DNA of 64,000 bases from Leptospira kobayashii (GTDB taxonomy: Bacteria > Spirochaetota > Leptospiria > Leptospirales > Leptospiraceae): positions 3,500,001 through 3,564,000 of the forward strand of contig NZ_AP025028.1 of assembly GCF_003114835.2 (NCBI RefSeq). The letters are read 5' to 3'. The first letter of the stretch is position 1, and each line of letters begins with the position of its first letter. The notes below the pieces were generated by a model. The model was not told the origin of the DNA, ran no database searches, and saw only the letters and a list, made by a program, of their open reading frames with translations. The position numbers were made by a program, and so were the translations under genes. Of this stretch, positions 1-8,085 are shown one piece after another.

Positions 1-99
1 CCCTTGCTCGGGCTAAAGCCACATTGGCTGTCCGTCACGCTTCATGCTAAGCAAGAAGGCGCGCCGTCTGCCAACGTCGGTAAGGCTAGTTCGTTAGCC
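1..99 (+). repeat. attC site, right part (left end outside window)
   Basis: This is the distal two thirds of an attC belonging to a cassette that starts before the window. The right inner arm CGGTAAGGCTAG and the R' box GTTAGCC (93-99) are intact. The arm pair CATTGGC...GCCAACG puts it in the short attC class of about 144 bp. Confidence 0.93.
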
Positions 100-118
100 G
101 CCATAAAAGGAAAAAACC

Positions 119-1048
119 ATGACATTCAAAGATAATGCGTTAAATATTCTTACAATGGGTGCGTATGGAAAAATCAAAGCCGCCCTAGACCAATATAGTA
201 ATGTATTGGATAAGTTCAATATTCTTAAAAAGAAACATGATAAAAGAAAAGCAGAGATTAATGAAGCTTTAATGGATCTCATTGAATCGAAGAAAAAAGC
301 CATTCTCGAATTAAAGAAAATAAACAAAATTACAAAATTGCTAAACATTAAACAAAGGCAAGAAATTGAATATTCATTTAGTTCAAATGATTATTCATTT
401 AAGCAAATAGAAGGAAGCATTACAGCAGGTGAATTAGCATTGATAAGTACCAAAGGCTTAGTGAGTGGGATCAGCACTGCTTTAGGTACGTGGGCATTGG
501 TTGGAAATTTTGGCGTTGCTTCCACCGGTACTGCTATTGGGTCGTTATCAGGAATTGCTGCAACGAATGCAATTTTGGCGTGGTTTGGCGGAGGATCAAT
601 AGCTGCGGGTGGTGGTGGAATGCTCATAGGCAGTTTCGTCGTAGGTGGGATAATCGCTGTTCCTACAATAGCCATTACAGGTATTTTTCAACATTTATCT
701 GCCAACAAAAAAATCATTAAAATTAAAGAGAGCGAACTTCAAGTAATTAAGAATATTAAAGATATTAAAAAGAACCTCATCAATTTCAATAATATTGAAC
801 ATAGATCGAAAGAAATTAATGATTCTTTAATCAAGTCACTTGAAGGCTTCCAATTAATCTATACTGAAGCATATAAAAAAATTTACAAGTATGGATTCTT
901 TTCAAAAGTATTTAAGAAAATTAAATCGATCTTTACAGGTCGCTATTTTAATAAATCGGATTTAGCTGAAATTCAAATTCTAGGAAAAGCAACCAGTGAT
1001 GTGCTGAAGATCGTAGATACTAAAATTTTTGAGGAAAATAATGGCTAA
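119..1048 (+). CDS. Unknown protein with glycine-rich hydrophobic core
   Basis: A 309-aa protein of unrecognised function, and the first gene of a two-gene cassette. Residues 20-85 are helical and lysine-rich, like a coiled coil. Residues 103-190 form a long hydrophobic stretch dense in Gly and Ala, including a GGGSIAAGGGGMLIGS segment typical of glycine-zipper membrane or pore regions. The tail (195-309) is again charged and helical. The layout suggests a membrane-inserting protein flanked by helical arms, as in some toxins or membrane-acting defence effectors, but this is inference. The start at 119 lies 20 nt after the attC and follows AAGGAAAAAA. The last 8 bases overlap the start of the next gene. 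Confidence 0.75.
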   Translation: MTFKDNALNILTMGAYGKIKAALDQYSNVLDKFNILKKKHDKRKAEINEALMDLIESKKKAILELKKINKITKLLNIKQRQEIEYSFSSNDYSFKQIEGSITAGELALISTKGLVSGISTALGTWALVGNFGVASTGTAIGSLSGIAATNAILAWFGGGSIAAGGGGMLIGSFVVGGIIAVPTIAITGIFQHLSANKKIIKIKESELQVIKNIKDIKKNLINFNNIEHRSKEINDSLIKSLEGFQLIYTEAYKKIYKYGFFSKVFKKIKSIFTGRYFNKSDLAEIQILGKATSDVLKIVDTKIFEENNG

Positions 1049-1436
1049 ATTTAACTTTAAAGAGATTATGAAAAAAATCCCCGATCTACCCACAGCCGAT
1101 GTAACCAAAGCTTTCTCCCAGTTTTTAGAATACAAAAAAGAATCTGAAATCACAGCTAGAAAATTAAAAAGGTTAGAAGTTGCGAGAGAAACTTTGCTAA
1201 AAGATATCGATAAGAAATATGATTTCTATCACAGATTATTTTCAGCCGTTTTCGAAGAAAGAAAGCAATCGATTGATAAATTCTTTGAAATTATCAATCG
1301 TGGAATTAAAACGAATGACAGAGAATTGATATCAATGGGATTGCAAAATTTAAGTAATGTTGTATCTTCCAGTCCATTCTCTAATATTTCTGAACTAGGG
1401 AAATTAATGGACTCTGGTCAAAATATAGATCTATAA
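1041..1436 (+). CDS. Small helical partner protein, unknown
   Basis: A 131-aa charged, helical protein without a recognised family. I choose ATG 1041 rather than an in-frame TTG at 1029 because GAGGA sits 5 nt before the ATG. The gene overlaps the stop of the upstream glycine-rich protein by 8 nt, so the two are translationally coupled and probably act together. Residues 30-75 are predicted coiled coil, rich in Lys, Arg and Glu. No signal peptide or membrane segment is seen. An immunity or regulatory partner of the upstream protein is possible but unproven. Confidence 0.7.
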   Translation: MAKFNFKEIMKKIPDLPTADVTKAFSQFLEYKKESEITARKLKRLEVARETLLKDIDKKYDFYHRLFSAVFEERKQSIDKFFEIINRGIKTNDRELISMGLQNLSNVVSSSPFSNISELGKLMDSGQNIDL

Positions 1437-1451
1437 CCACGTTTTTACGGC

Positions 1452-1596
1452 GGCTAACTACGCCTTACCGCTACGCTGCGGGATTCGCTTACGCTCACCC
1501 TTGCTCGGGCTAAAGCCACATTGGCTGTCCGTCACGCTTCCTGCGAAGCAAGAAGACGCGCCGGCCGCCAACGTCGGTAAGGCTAGTTCGTTATAC
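1452..1596 (+). repeat. attC site 1
   Basis: Short class (145 bp). R'' GGCTAAC and R' GTTATAC; inner arms CGCCTTACCG / CGGTAAGGC; outer loop arms CATTGGC / GCCAACG. Confidence 0.95.
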
Positions 1597-1611
1597 GAAA
1601 AAAACTAAATC

Positions 1612-1637
1612 TTGACAAAAAGAGACATAAATATAAA
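1612..1637 (+). promoter_or_regulatory. Possible promoter of the Panacea-like cassette
   Basis: TTGACA at 1612-1617 is followed by TATAAA at 1632-1637. The 14-nt spacing is shorter than usual, so the -10 assignment is uncertain. The -35 hexamer is perfect and sits in the same place as in the toxin-antitoxin cassettes. Confidence 0.4.
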
Positions 1638-2264
1638 ATGATCGGCATGAAAGCTGGAAGCAAAATTGATTCAAAAATTGCGTTCCTAATTTCTTTTTTT
1701 CCAAACAAACGTATAGCAATTACTCATTTAGTAAAATTACTTTATGCATTAGAACTGAAATCAATTGCAGAAAAGAAGCGAAGATTCTCACAGCTGAAGT
1801 TTATTCATGATCATTATGGACCAAATATTCCTGAAATAGAATCTATTTTAAGCTCTTCCTTCTTTGAAGTACAATTTGATGAAGATCAAAAATATTATTA
1901 TTCTAATTTTAAAAGCAATACTAAAGAAACTAAATTTTCAACTGAAGAAGCTAAATTTATCGAAGAATTTGCCTTAGAGTTTAGGGAATATAGATTTTCA
2001 GGAAAAGGCGATCCAAGAAATGCTGGTGGTTTGCTTGGATATGCATACAATACAGAGCCTTTTATTGAAACCAAGTTTAAAGAAGAAATAAATTTTGAAA
2101 AATACATTGGAAATTCCTTTATAGATAAAGTTTTAATAAAAGATAAAGATTTCGAAAGATACAAAACCCAGGCGTTAAAACTAAGCGAATTTATAACCCC
2201 ATTATTTACTCAAGAAGCGCGAAATAAAATGAGAACAAGGCTTAGTAAAATTAAGAATAAATAA
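1638..2264 (+). CDS. Panacea (DUF4065)-like protein
   Basis: A 208-aa protein. Residues 25-70 resemble the Panacea/SocA (DUF4065) fold: a helical KLLYALELKS segment, then RFSQLKFIHDHYGPNIPEI, matching the family's conserved KLLY...GP pattern. Panacea proteins are chaperone-like antitoxins that neutralise varied partner toxins. An in-frame ATG at 1647 is a plausible alternative start, 9 nt after a TATAAA box. The gene ends on the base where the next one begins (2264). By analogy the downstream 123-aa protein could be its toxin partner. The family match is by eye and moderate. Confidence 0.6.
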   Translation: MIGMKAGSKIDSKIAFLISFFPNKRIAITHLVKLLYALELKSIAEKKRRFSQLKFIHDHYGPNIPEIESILSSSFFEVQFDEDQKYYYSNFKSNTKETKFSTEEAKFIEEFALEFREYRFSGKGDPRNAGGLLGYAYNTEPFIETKFKEEINFEKYIGNSFIDKVLIKDKDFERYKTQALKLSEFITPLFTQEARNKMRTRLSKIKNK

Positions 2265-2635
2265 TGAGCCAAGAGGAATTTGAACGAAATTCGTTCGGAA
2301 TTTTTAAAAAAACAATAGATACTTATCCAGAAAATTACTCAAGGCAACATGGTTGTTATGAGCTTTTTAATAGAGAAACCTACCGTGTCCTTGTAGTTGA
2401 GTGTATGAAAACTAGAAATGGTGCATACAATCTGGCTACTCCTGAAGATCGAACCTATTTTTTTCTTCTGGCACTTCAAGAAGACGAATCATTAGATGTT
2501 AATTTTTCAGTTTTTGACGAATCAATTTTACCAAATCACAAAACCGAAATAATAGAGAAATTATTAATTTTATTCATGGACTTTCAAAATATACACCATA
2601 GCAGAAGAAAAAACTTTTTAAAAGCATTGTTTTAA
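2264..2635 (+). CDS. Unknown 123-aa protein, partner of the Panacea-like gene
   Basis: Soluble protein without a recognised domain. Its ATG shares one base with the upstream TAA (TAATG), so translation is coupled. The sequence has alternating strands and helices around RETYRVLVVECMK and a C-terminal basic helix ending SRRKNFLKALF. If the upstream gene is a true Panacea antitoxin, this would be the candidate toxin, and I know no family for it. Confidence 0.65.
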   Translation: MSQEEFERNSFGIFKKTIDTYPENYSRQHGCYELFNRETYRVLVVECMKTRNGAYNLATPEDRTYFFLLALQEDESLDVNFSVFDESILPNHKTEIIEKLLILFMDFQNIHHSRRKNFLKALF

Positions 2636-2647
2636 AAAGTTTTCTTC

Positions 2648-2819
2648 GCATAACTACGCCTTACCGCTACGCTGCGGGATTCGCTTTTGCTCACCCTTGC
2701 TCGGTCTCCGACACATTGTCCTTCTGTCACTCGCTTGCAATGCGCAAGCTACGTGCCAGTCCCTAACGTCTCTTTGAGACTCAGGGTCGGACAACGTCGG
2801 TAAGGCTAGTTCGTTAGCC
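2648..2819 (+). repeat. attC site 2
   Basis: 172 bp, class with the CTGTCACTCGCTTGC loop. R'' GCATAAC, R' GTTAGCC; arms CATTGTCC / GGACAACG. Apart from the R'' box it is base-for-base the same as attC site 24 (31506-31677). Confidence 0.95.
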
Positions 2820-2860
2820 GAAATTGATTAAATAGTTACAACATGATTTAGGAAAAGGTA

Positions 2861-3379
2861 ATGACATATAACACAATATTAGAAGCAAAGCATGCTTATG
2901 AGAAAGAATTTAATCTCTTAAAAACAGAAGTAGAAGGTATTCTTACGATTGTATTACAATATCTAAGAAGTAATCTAAATTTAGATTCAGACGACACGAG
3001 ATTTATAAAAATCTTCAATACATCCTTTATCGGTAAAAAAATGGGTAAAGAAGAATTGATAAGCCTTTCACATAAAGCTGATAGAGCGATATCAGAAAAA
3101 AAGGGGTATTACGAGTGTAGCTTTATGGCTCTAGTCGGAAAAAGTCTGATGGACGATTTGCAAGTTTTAATCTCAGGGATTATCATTTCAAAAGATCTTA
3201 CAACAAATCGATACATTCTTATATTTAGTTTAGAAAAAGAAAAAATTCTTTATTCTAATGGAATTAAAGACGATGAAAGTTTAAAAAATTTTGCCGCACA
3301 CATAGAAGGTTGCTTGCATCGGTATTATACAGAAGGTGTTACAGAATGGCTTAAGAAATTTGATCCTAGGAACTTATGA
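2861..3379 (+). CDS. Unknown 172-aa protein
   Basis: First gene of a two-gene cassette. Predicted soluble, mixed alpha/beta: an N-terminal helical region up to about residue 40, then strands around YYECSFMALVGKSLMDD and RYILIFSLEKEKILY. No motif I can name. The ATG follows GGAAAAGG. The stop overlaps the next start as ATGA, so it is coupled to the membrane-anchored gene that follows. Confidence 0.7.
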   Translation: MTYNTILEAKHAYEKEFNLLKTEVEGILTIVLQYLRSNLNLDSDDTRFIKIFNTSFIGKKMGKEELISLSHKADRAISEKKGYYECSFMALVGKSLMDDLQVLISGIIISKDLTTNRYILIFSLEKEKILYSNGIKDDESLKNFAAHIEGCLHRYYTEGVTEWLKKFDPRNL

Positions 3380-4068
3380 TGAATTGGCTAATTCAAAACC
3401 GGGATATTATTGAAATTCTCTATTTTTTATCAGGTGTCATTACCTCAATAGGAATCTTAATTGCTTTCATCCAACTCCGAAAAACTAATAAACAACTAAT
3501 TTTATCGAGTAAGTTATTAGAAGTCTCCAATAAAGATATAGAACTAAGATCAAAAAGAGAAGCAATATCGATAGCCCTGAGAGAATGCGATATCTTTAAA
3601 GAAAGAATAGGGAAATTATTTGAATTTGAAGTAGAAAACGGATTCACCTACTATGAAGGTAAGATTAACGAATTTGAAAACGAAAAATTAAATCAAGAAG
3701 CCTCAAATTGGTTAGAAGAAACAATTAATCTCTTTGGGGTTAGTGAATTATTATCAGAAGTAGAAAATATACTGGAAAATTTTTCTTCATATTTCATAAG
3801 CGAACTTGCAGACTCTGACACAGCTTTCAAAAGAGTTGGTGATATCTATATAATCTACTTTAAATTTATCTACCCTTATATTGTACAAAAAAGAAATGAA
3901 AGTAATAAAGATCGGAGGAACATTTACTCTGTTCAATTATTTAATTCTTGGAATACGAAAATTGAATTGAAAGAGTTAGAGAGCAAAATGCAGAAAATTC
4001 AAAATGAAATGAACCAAAAAATATTAAAAGAAGAGAAAGGTCCGATTGGAACAAACCTCAATGACTAA
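3376..4068 (+). CDS. Membrane-anchored helical protein, unknown
   Basis: A 230-aa protein with one N-terminal membrane segment at about residues 13-32 (ILYFLSGVITSIGILIAFIQ), followed by a charged helical cytosolic region. This layout of one helix plus a long helical tail with Lys/Arg/Glu-rich ends is frequent in small defence-island membrane proteins. It is coupled to the upstream 172-aa gene by a 4-nt overlap. Function unknown; a membrane effector with a soluble sensor partner is one guess. Confidence 0.7.
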   Translation: MMNWLIQNRDIIEILYFLSGVITSIGILIAFIQLRKTNKQLILSSKLLEVSNKDIELRSKREAISIALRECDIFKERIGKLFEFEVENGFTYYEGKINEFENEKLNQEASNWLEETINLFGVSELLSEVENILENFSSYFISELADSDTAFKRVGDIYIIYFKFIYPYIVQKRNESNKDRRNIYSVQLFNSWNTKIELKELESKMQKIQNEMNQKILKEEKGPIGTNLND

Positions 4069-4078
4069 AATCAACTTC

Positions 4079-4250
4079 GGCTAACTACGCCTTACCGCTA
4101 CGCTGCGGGATTCGCACAGCTCACCCTTGCTCGGGCTGAAGCCACATTGTCCTTCTGTCACTCGTTTGCAATACGCAAACTACGCGCCAGTCCCTAACGC
4201 CTCTTCGAGGCTCAGGGTCGGACAACGTCGGTAAGGCTAGTTCGTTAAAC
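4079..4250 (+). repeat. attC site 3
   Basis: 172 bp. R'' GGCTAAC, R' GTTAAAC; arms CATTGTCC / GGACAACG; loop hairpin CGTTTGCAATACGCAAACTACG. Confidence 0.95.
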
Positions 4251-4260
4251 GAAATGCCTA

Positions 4261-4313
4261 AAATTCTTTAAGAAAAGCCAAAAATGGGCAAATAGGCCTT
4301 CTTTTTAAGAATT
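4261..4313 (+). other. Long imperfect hairpin in cassette leader
   Basis: AAATTCTTTAAGAAAAGCC (4261-4279) is nearly complementary to GGCCTTCTTTTTAAGAATT (4295-4313). The hairpin lies just after the attC and before the promoter of the DUF433/PIN-like pair. It is conserved in the second cassette copy at about 55582-55634. It could act as a terminator of read-through from upstream cassettes, since it is followed by a T-rich run. Role inferred only. Confidence 0.45.
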
Positions 4314-4350
4314 ATTGCTTACTCTCTGTCTTTTAAGTAAATATTGAATC

Positions 4351-4380
4351 TTGACAAATTTATAGATCATATCCTAAAAT
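4351..4380 (+). promoter_or_regulatory. Promoter of DUF433/PIN-like module
   Basis: TTGACA (4351-4356), 18 nt, TAAAAT (4375-4380). The ATG at 4387 lies 6 nt after the -10 box, so the transcript is probably leaderless. Confidence 0.65.
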
Positions 4381-4386
4381 ATAATT

Positions 4387-4611
4387 ATGAATTACAGAGA
4401 ACATCTTAGCTCTTCTCCTCAAGTTATGCTTGGGAAACCGGTTATCAAAAACACTAGGGTTACTGTTGAGCTTATTCTTGAAAGACTGGGGGAAGGTTTG
4501 ACTATCGAAGATATTCTGGCTGCTACTCCAAACATCCGTAAAGAAGATATCTACGCATGTATTGCATACTCTAGCGATGTTATTAGCAAGGAAACGCTTC
4601 TTGCTAGCTAG
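4387..4611 (+). CDS. DUF433 antitoxin
   Basis: A 74-aa protein of the DUF433 (VapB45-like) family: a small winged helix with the typical GKPVIKNTRVTVELILERLG segment (residues 17-36) and the EDIL...P.I..EDIYACIAY pattern at the C-terminus. DUF433 proteins pair with DUF5615 PIN-like nucleases as antitoxins, and exactly that gene follows with overlap. An almost identical copy is at 55708-55932. Confidence 0.88.
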   Translation: MNYREHLSSSPQVMLGKPVIKNTRVTVELILERLGEGLTIEDILAATPNIRKEDIYACIAYSSDVISKETLLAS

Positions 4612-4963
4612 TTTACTAGCTGACGAAAATGTTGATTTTCGTATTATTAAAATCCTTCGAGAATCCGGCATTGTTATTCATTCCATACTCGAAGATCATA
4701 AAAGTGTATCCGATTTTGAAGTGATTGAAATCGCAAGAAAACTAAATTCAATTATACTTACTTTAGATAAAGATTTTGGTGAATGGGTTTTTTCTCATAA
4801 AGAATTCACCATTGGAGTTATCTTACTAAGATATAACCCAAAAGAATATTTAGAAATTACAAAAGCTATTCAAACTTTAATCAACCAACATAATGATGAC
4901 CTAGTTGGTAAGTTCGTGGTCCTTTCAACTTCCAAGATCAGAATTAGAGAAATACATTTGTAA
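4577..4963 (+). CDS. DUF5615 PIN-like toxin
   Basis: Small PIN-like ribonuclease of the DUF5615 (VapC45/Mut7-C-like) family. It shows the LLADENVDFRIIKILRESG segment with the acidic DEN, and LDKDFGEW carrying the second acidic cluster. ATG 4577 overlaps the antitoxin by 35 nt; an in-frame TTG at 4601 would give the more usual short N-terminus (LLADEN near residue 4). The order, antitoxin first then toxin with overlap, is the family norm. Toxicity by RNA cleavage is inferred from the family. Copy at 55898-56284. Confidence 0.85.
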   Translation: MLLARKRFLLASLLADENVDFRIIKILRESGIVIHSILEDHKSVSDFEVIEIARKLNSIILTLDKDFGEWVFSHKEFTIGVILLRYNPKEYLEITKAIQTLINQHNDDLVGKFVVLSTSKIRIREIHL

Positions 4964-4998
4964 TTTCATACAACTTTGAAATAAAAAAGGTCAAAATT

Positions 4999-5157
4999 AT
5001 GAAAAATTTAAAACTAATTTCAATCATAATTATTAGCTCTATGCTAATAATTTTTGCAGTTGATGCTGCCGGACGAAAAGGAAGCAAACGTGTCGGTGGC
5101 ACAAACAGTAAAGGCAAAGGAAGTCATTACGTTGGTGGAAAAAAGAAAAGTAAATAA
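4999..5157 (+). CDS. Small secreted basic glycine-rich protein
   Basis: A 52-aa protein. Residues 1-23 look like a signal peptide (MKNLKLISIIIISSMLIIFA). The mature part is Gly/Lys/Ser-rich, with repeated GGTNSKGKGSHYVGG-type units. Its ATG follows AAAAAAGG. It is a third gene inside the DUF433/PIN-like cassette, 35 nt after the toxin. It is kept unchanged in the second copy (56320-56478), so it travels with the module. Function unknown. Confidence 0.7.
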   Translation: MKNLKLISIIIISSMLIIFAVDAAGRKGSKRVGGTNSKGKGSHYVGGKKKSK

Positions 5158-5195
5158 TTCCTTTGTAGATTAAATCTTTCAAACACAGGCACTTC

Positions 5196-5367
5196 GTTTA
5201 ACTACGCCTTACCGCTACGCTGCGGGACTCGCAAGCTCACCCTTGCTCGGTCTGCGACACATTGTCCTCCGTCACGTTTCTTGCGAAAGCAAGAAAACGC
5301 GCCAGTCCCTAACGTCTTCTCCGAAGACTCAGGGTCGGACAACGTCGGTAAGCCTAGTTCGTTATAC
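5196..5367 (+). repeat. attC site 4
   Basis: 172 bp. R'' GTTTAAC, R' GTTATAC; arms CATTGTCC / GGACAACG; the right inner arm reads CGGTAAGCC, one mismatch from its partner. Confidence 0.95.
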
Positions 5368-5399
5368 GCAATCTTGCAAATTCTAAAACGGAAATACCA

Positions 5400-6398
5400 A
5401 TGGAAGAAAAAATCGAAGAACTAAAAAAATTAATTTCTGAACTAAAAAGCAACAATATTACCTTTGAAGAATTAGGTAATAATAACTTTCAAAAAGCTGA
5501 TGCATTCAAAAACGAATTTTCAAACTATTGTTTAACGATATTAGATGATTCTATTATCTACCATAGTAAAATAAATATATCAATTCTTTCAAAAGCGATT
5601 AACGATATCAATACTGTTTTAGGCCATATATCGTCAATTACATCAAAAATACAAAAATTGGTAAAAAATGGGATTCACACTCCAGAATTTCCCAACTCCA
5701 GAGAATCGTCTATATCTGGTATTAAAGGTCAGTATGAAAATCTCTTAGGCCTATTGTTTCCACTTCAATTTAACATTGATATAATAAAGATGCAAAATGA
5801 AATACAACAGTTAGATCCGACAGAAACAAGTAAAAAGATAGAGGATGAATTGGTTTCAATAAAATCACAAAAAAAGGAAATCGATAAAATCCTGACTGTT
5901 TTGAGAGACAAAACCTCTGAGCAATTTATCAATGAAAGCAAGAATGTGTTCAATAGTTTAACTAAGATACACAAAGAATCTGAAAAAAAATGGTTTATAT
6001 TATTTTGGATAACAATTGTTATATTTATCTCCGAATTAATATTTATTTATTTTAATATATTAAATAATTTTGATTCATCGAAGGTCTACGAGATTATAAG
6101 TAAAGTGTTATTCAATTCATTTATTTTAGGATTGTTAACAAGTATCTCCCGATTTTCTTTAAGTAAATTCAATGCAGAAAGACTATTAAGAGTAACTTAT
6201 GAACATCGATCAGTAATTCTTGAACAATATAAAACATTTGAATTATCAATTGGAGACAATGATATTCTAAAAAATCAACTCAGGCTGGACATTGCTAAAT
6301 ATATTTTTACTGATCCAAAAGTGTCTTTTTCTGATAAAAATATTAATCCCGAAATTAATTTTTCACCAATTTTTCAAATTTTGGAAAAACTAAAATAA
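5400..6398 (+). CDS. Coiled-coil protein with two membrane helices
   Basis: A 332-aa protein of unknown family. Residues 1-20 and 130-195 are coiled coil. Two membrane segments lie at about 199-222 (LFWITIVIFISELIFIYF) and 236-255 (LFNSFILGLLTSIS). A cytosolic helical domain follows with a YEHRSVILEQYKTFEL stretch. The same order (coiled coil, two helices, short helical tail) occurs in the 460-aa protein at 24357, and I believe the tail type is common in unannotated defence-linked membrane proteins. Single gene between two attC sites with no visible promoter. Confidence 0.75.
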   Translation: MEEKIEELKKLISELKSNNITFEELGNNNFQKADAFKNEFSNYCLTILDDSIIYHSKINISILSKAINDINTVLGHISSITSKIQKLVKNGIHTPEFPNSRESSISGIKGQYENLLGLLFPLQFNIDIIKMQNEIQQLDPTETSKKIEDELVSIKSQKKEIDKILTVLRDKTSEQFINESKNVFNSLTKIHKESEKKWFILFWITIVIFISELIFIYFNILNNFDSSKVYEIISKVLFNSFILGLLTSISRFSLSKFNAERLLRVTYEHRSVILEQYKTFELSIGDNDILKNQLRLDIAKYIFTDPKVSFSDKNINPEINFSPIFQILEKLK

Positions 6399-6407
6399 CG
6401 AGACTGC

Positions 6408-6552
6408 GTATAACTACGCCTTACCGCTACGCTGCGGGATTCGCTACGCTCACCCTTGCTCGGGCTAAAGCCACATTGGCTATCCGTCACGCTTCCTGCA
6501 AAAGCAAGAAGACGTGCCGTATGCCAACGTCGGTAAGGCTAGTTCGTTATGC
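6408..6552 (+). repeat. attC site 5
   Basis: Short class, 145 bp. R'' GTATAAC, R' GTTATGC; arms CATTGGC / GCCAACG. Its R' box contains an ATG that opens into the downstream frame (6549). Confidence 0.95.
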
Positions 6553-6635
6553 GAAAGCGCAAAAAAATATTGCACCGCTCCAAACTCATGCTTGCGATTC
6601 TTTTAATTTTTCCTAATAATCAATTCTACACCAAC

Positions 6636-7847
6636 ATGAAAAAATCTAAACCTAAAAAATCTATATCAATCACTACTATTATCTTGCTAATAAAAGCGTT
6701 TTATTTCGTAAAAATAAATATCATAAGATTATTTCATAGATTAGGCATAATTGTATTGAGTGTTCGTCATTTTATAACTATAACAATAATACGAGTGTAT
6801 TTCTTTATCAAAAGTCAAATATTGTTAATAACGGGGAATATTAGACTCTTTTACAGACATATTAGCCTAAAATACACGAAAATAAAATATAAACTAAGTA
6901 TATTTAGAGCTAATTACGCTAAAAATAAATTGCAGAAAGTATACATTCAAATTTCCTCAAGATCGATATCGATCAACAACTCATCAATTTCTAGAAATGT
7001 ATTAACACATCCAATTTTTTACTTTCTTTTAGTTTCAATTACTATAATAATAATTCAATTTTATTTTCAATCTGCGATCGCCTTCGTCGAGGGACATATT
7101 CCGTTTGAGATAAATAACCTAAATGGAATTCTCTTTTCTATTGTATTTGATTTAATGATCTTAGGTTTAGGTCTGTTTTGGTTTCAAAGTCGCTTAGCAA
7201 AAAACGAGGAATTGAAAAGAATTACAATTGAACTACTGGATATAGCAAAAAGTTCGAACATAGATATAAAAGAAAGAAAAATTAGAATTATACGGGATAT
7301 CAGAAATTTACGAGCACACATTCCAATCCTCATTGAATTCAATTTATCTAATTTCGAGGGCGATGAAATAAATTTAATTTCGAGCTTGCTATGGAATCCT
7401 GATTTTAGTAATTCAAATCTCACAGGCCTAGAATTTAATAAAGCCCAGTTGTTACAGGGAAATGCAAAATCAACCAAATTTAACTACTGTAAATTTAGAA
7501 ATGGAATATTCCATGGATGTGATTTTACTAATGCAAAATTCTTCGAAGTTGATTTTTATGGTGCAAAGCTAACTGACTCAAACTTTACTAGAGCAGATTT
7601 AACAAGATCTTACAATCTAGAAACAAAACAATTATTAGATGTATGGTCTTTATATAATTGCAAAATGGAAAAAAAACTGAAAAATGAACTGTTAAAGTTA
7701 AAACCAGTTTTATTTCAAAAAAGAAATACTAAATACAAGAATATTACTCTACATAAGTACAGAAATATTTATTTTGATGCAAAATATGGCAATCGCTGGA
7801 ATAAAACAATAGAAGATATACTAGATAATTCTACAACCAGTCTATAA
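6636..7847 (+). CDS. Membrane protein with pentapeptide repeats
   Basis: About 403 aa from ATG 6636; the frame is open back to ATG 6549 inside the attC R' box, which would add 29 residues. The N-terminal half is basic with several hydrophobic stretches (one near ISITTIILLIKAFYFVKI). There are clear membrane helices around FYFLLVSITIIIIQFYFQ and NGILFSIVFDLMILGLGLFW. The C-terminal part (about residues 270-340) has pentapeptide repeats of the A(D/N)LxF type: SNLTG LEFNK AQLLQ, CDFTN AKFFE VDFYG AKLTD SNFTR ADLTR. Such beta-helices are protein-interaction modules. Function unknown. Confidence 0.75.
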   Translation: MKKSKPKKSISITTIILLIKAFYFVKINIIRLFHRLGIIVLSVRHFITITIIRVYFFIKSQILLITGNIRLFYRHISLKYTKIKYKLSIFRANYAKNKLQKVYIQISSRSISINNSSISRNVLTHPIFYFLLVSITIIIIQFYFQSAIAFVEGHIPFEINNLNGILFSIVFDLMILGLGLFWFQSRLAKNEELKRITIELLDIAKSSNIDIKERKIRIIRDIRNLRAHIPILIEFNLSNFEGDEINLISSLLWNPDFSNSNLTGLEFNKAQLLQGNAKSTKFNYCKFRNGIFHGCDFTNAKFFEVDFYGAKLTDSNFTRADLTRSYNLETKQLLDVWSLYNCKMEKKLKNELLKLKPVLFQKRNTKYKNITLHKYRNIYFDAKYGNRWNKTIEDILDNSTTSL

Positions 7848-7897
7848 TTTTAAATCCATTAAAGTAATTGAATTAGAACTATCCACAAAGCGCCATC

Positions 7898-8068
7898 GCA
7901 TAACTACGGCTTACCGCGGCGCTGCGGGATTCGCTCCACTCACCCTTGCTTGGGTTGCACCACATTCCCCTTCTGTCACTCGCTTGCAAAAAAGCAAGCT
8001 CTGTGCCAGCCCTAACGCCTCCCTGAGGCTCAGGGTCGGGGAACGTCGGTAAGCCTAGTTCGTTATAC
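7898..8068 (+). repeat. attC site 6
   Basis: 171 bp. R'' GCATAAC, R' GTTATAC; arms CATTCCCC / GGGGAACG; inner arms CGGCTTACCG / CGGTAAGCC, a compensated variant. Confidence 0.95.
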
Positions 8069-8085
8069 GCCAGTTTGAAAAGAAT

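Noticed and set aside
391..675. Minus-strand proline-rich frame opposite the glycine-rich protein
   Set aside because: It is the mirror of the Gly/Ala-rich core codons; the + strand gene has a start signal and a coupled partner.
4360..4671. Minus-strand frame opposite the DUF433/PIN-like pair (also 55681-55992)
   Set aside because: The + strand carries two recognised families with the right order and promoter.
6549..6635. N-terminal extension of the pentapeptide membrane protein from the attC ATG
   Set aside because: Not fully excluded, but the basic MRKRKK start lies in the recombination site and MKKSKPKK at 6636 is a more ordinary start, so I used the latter.
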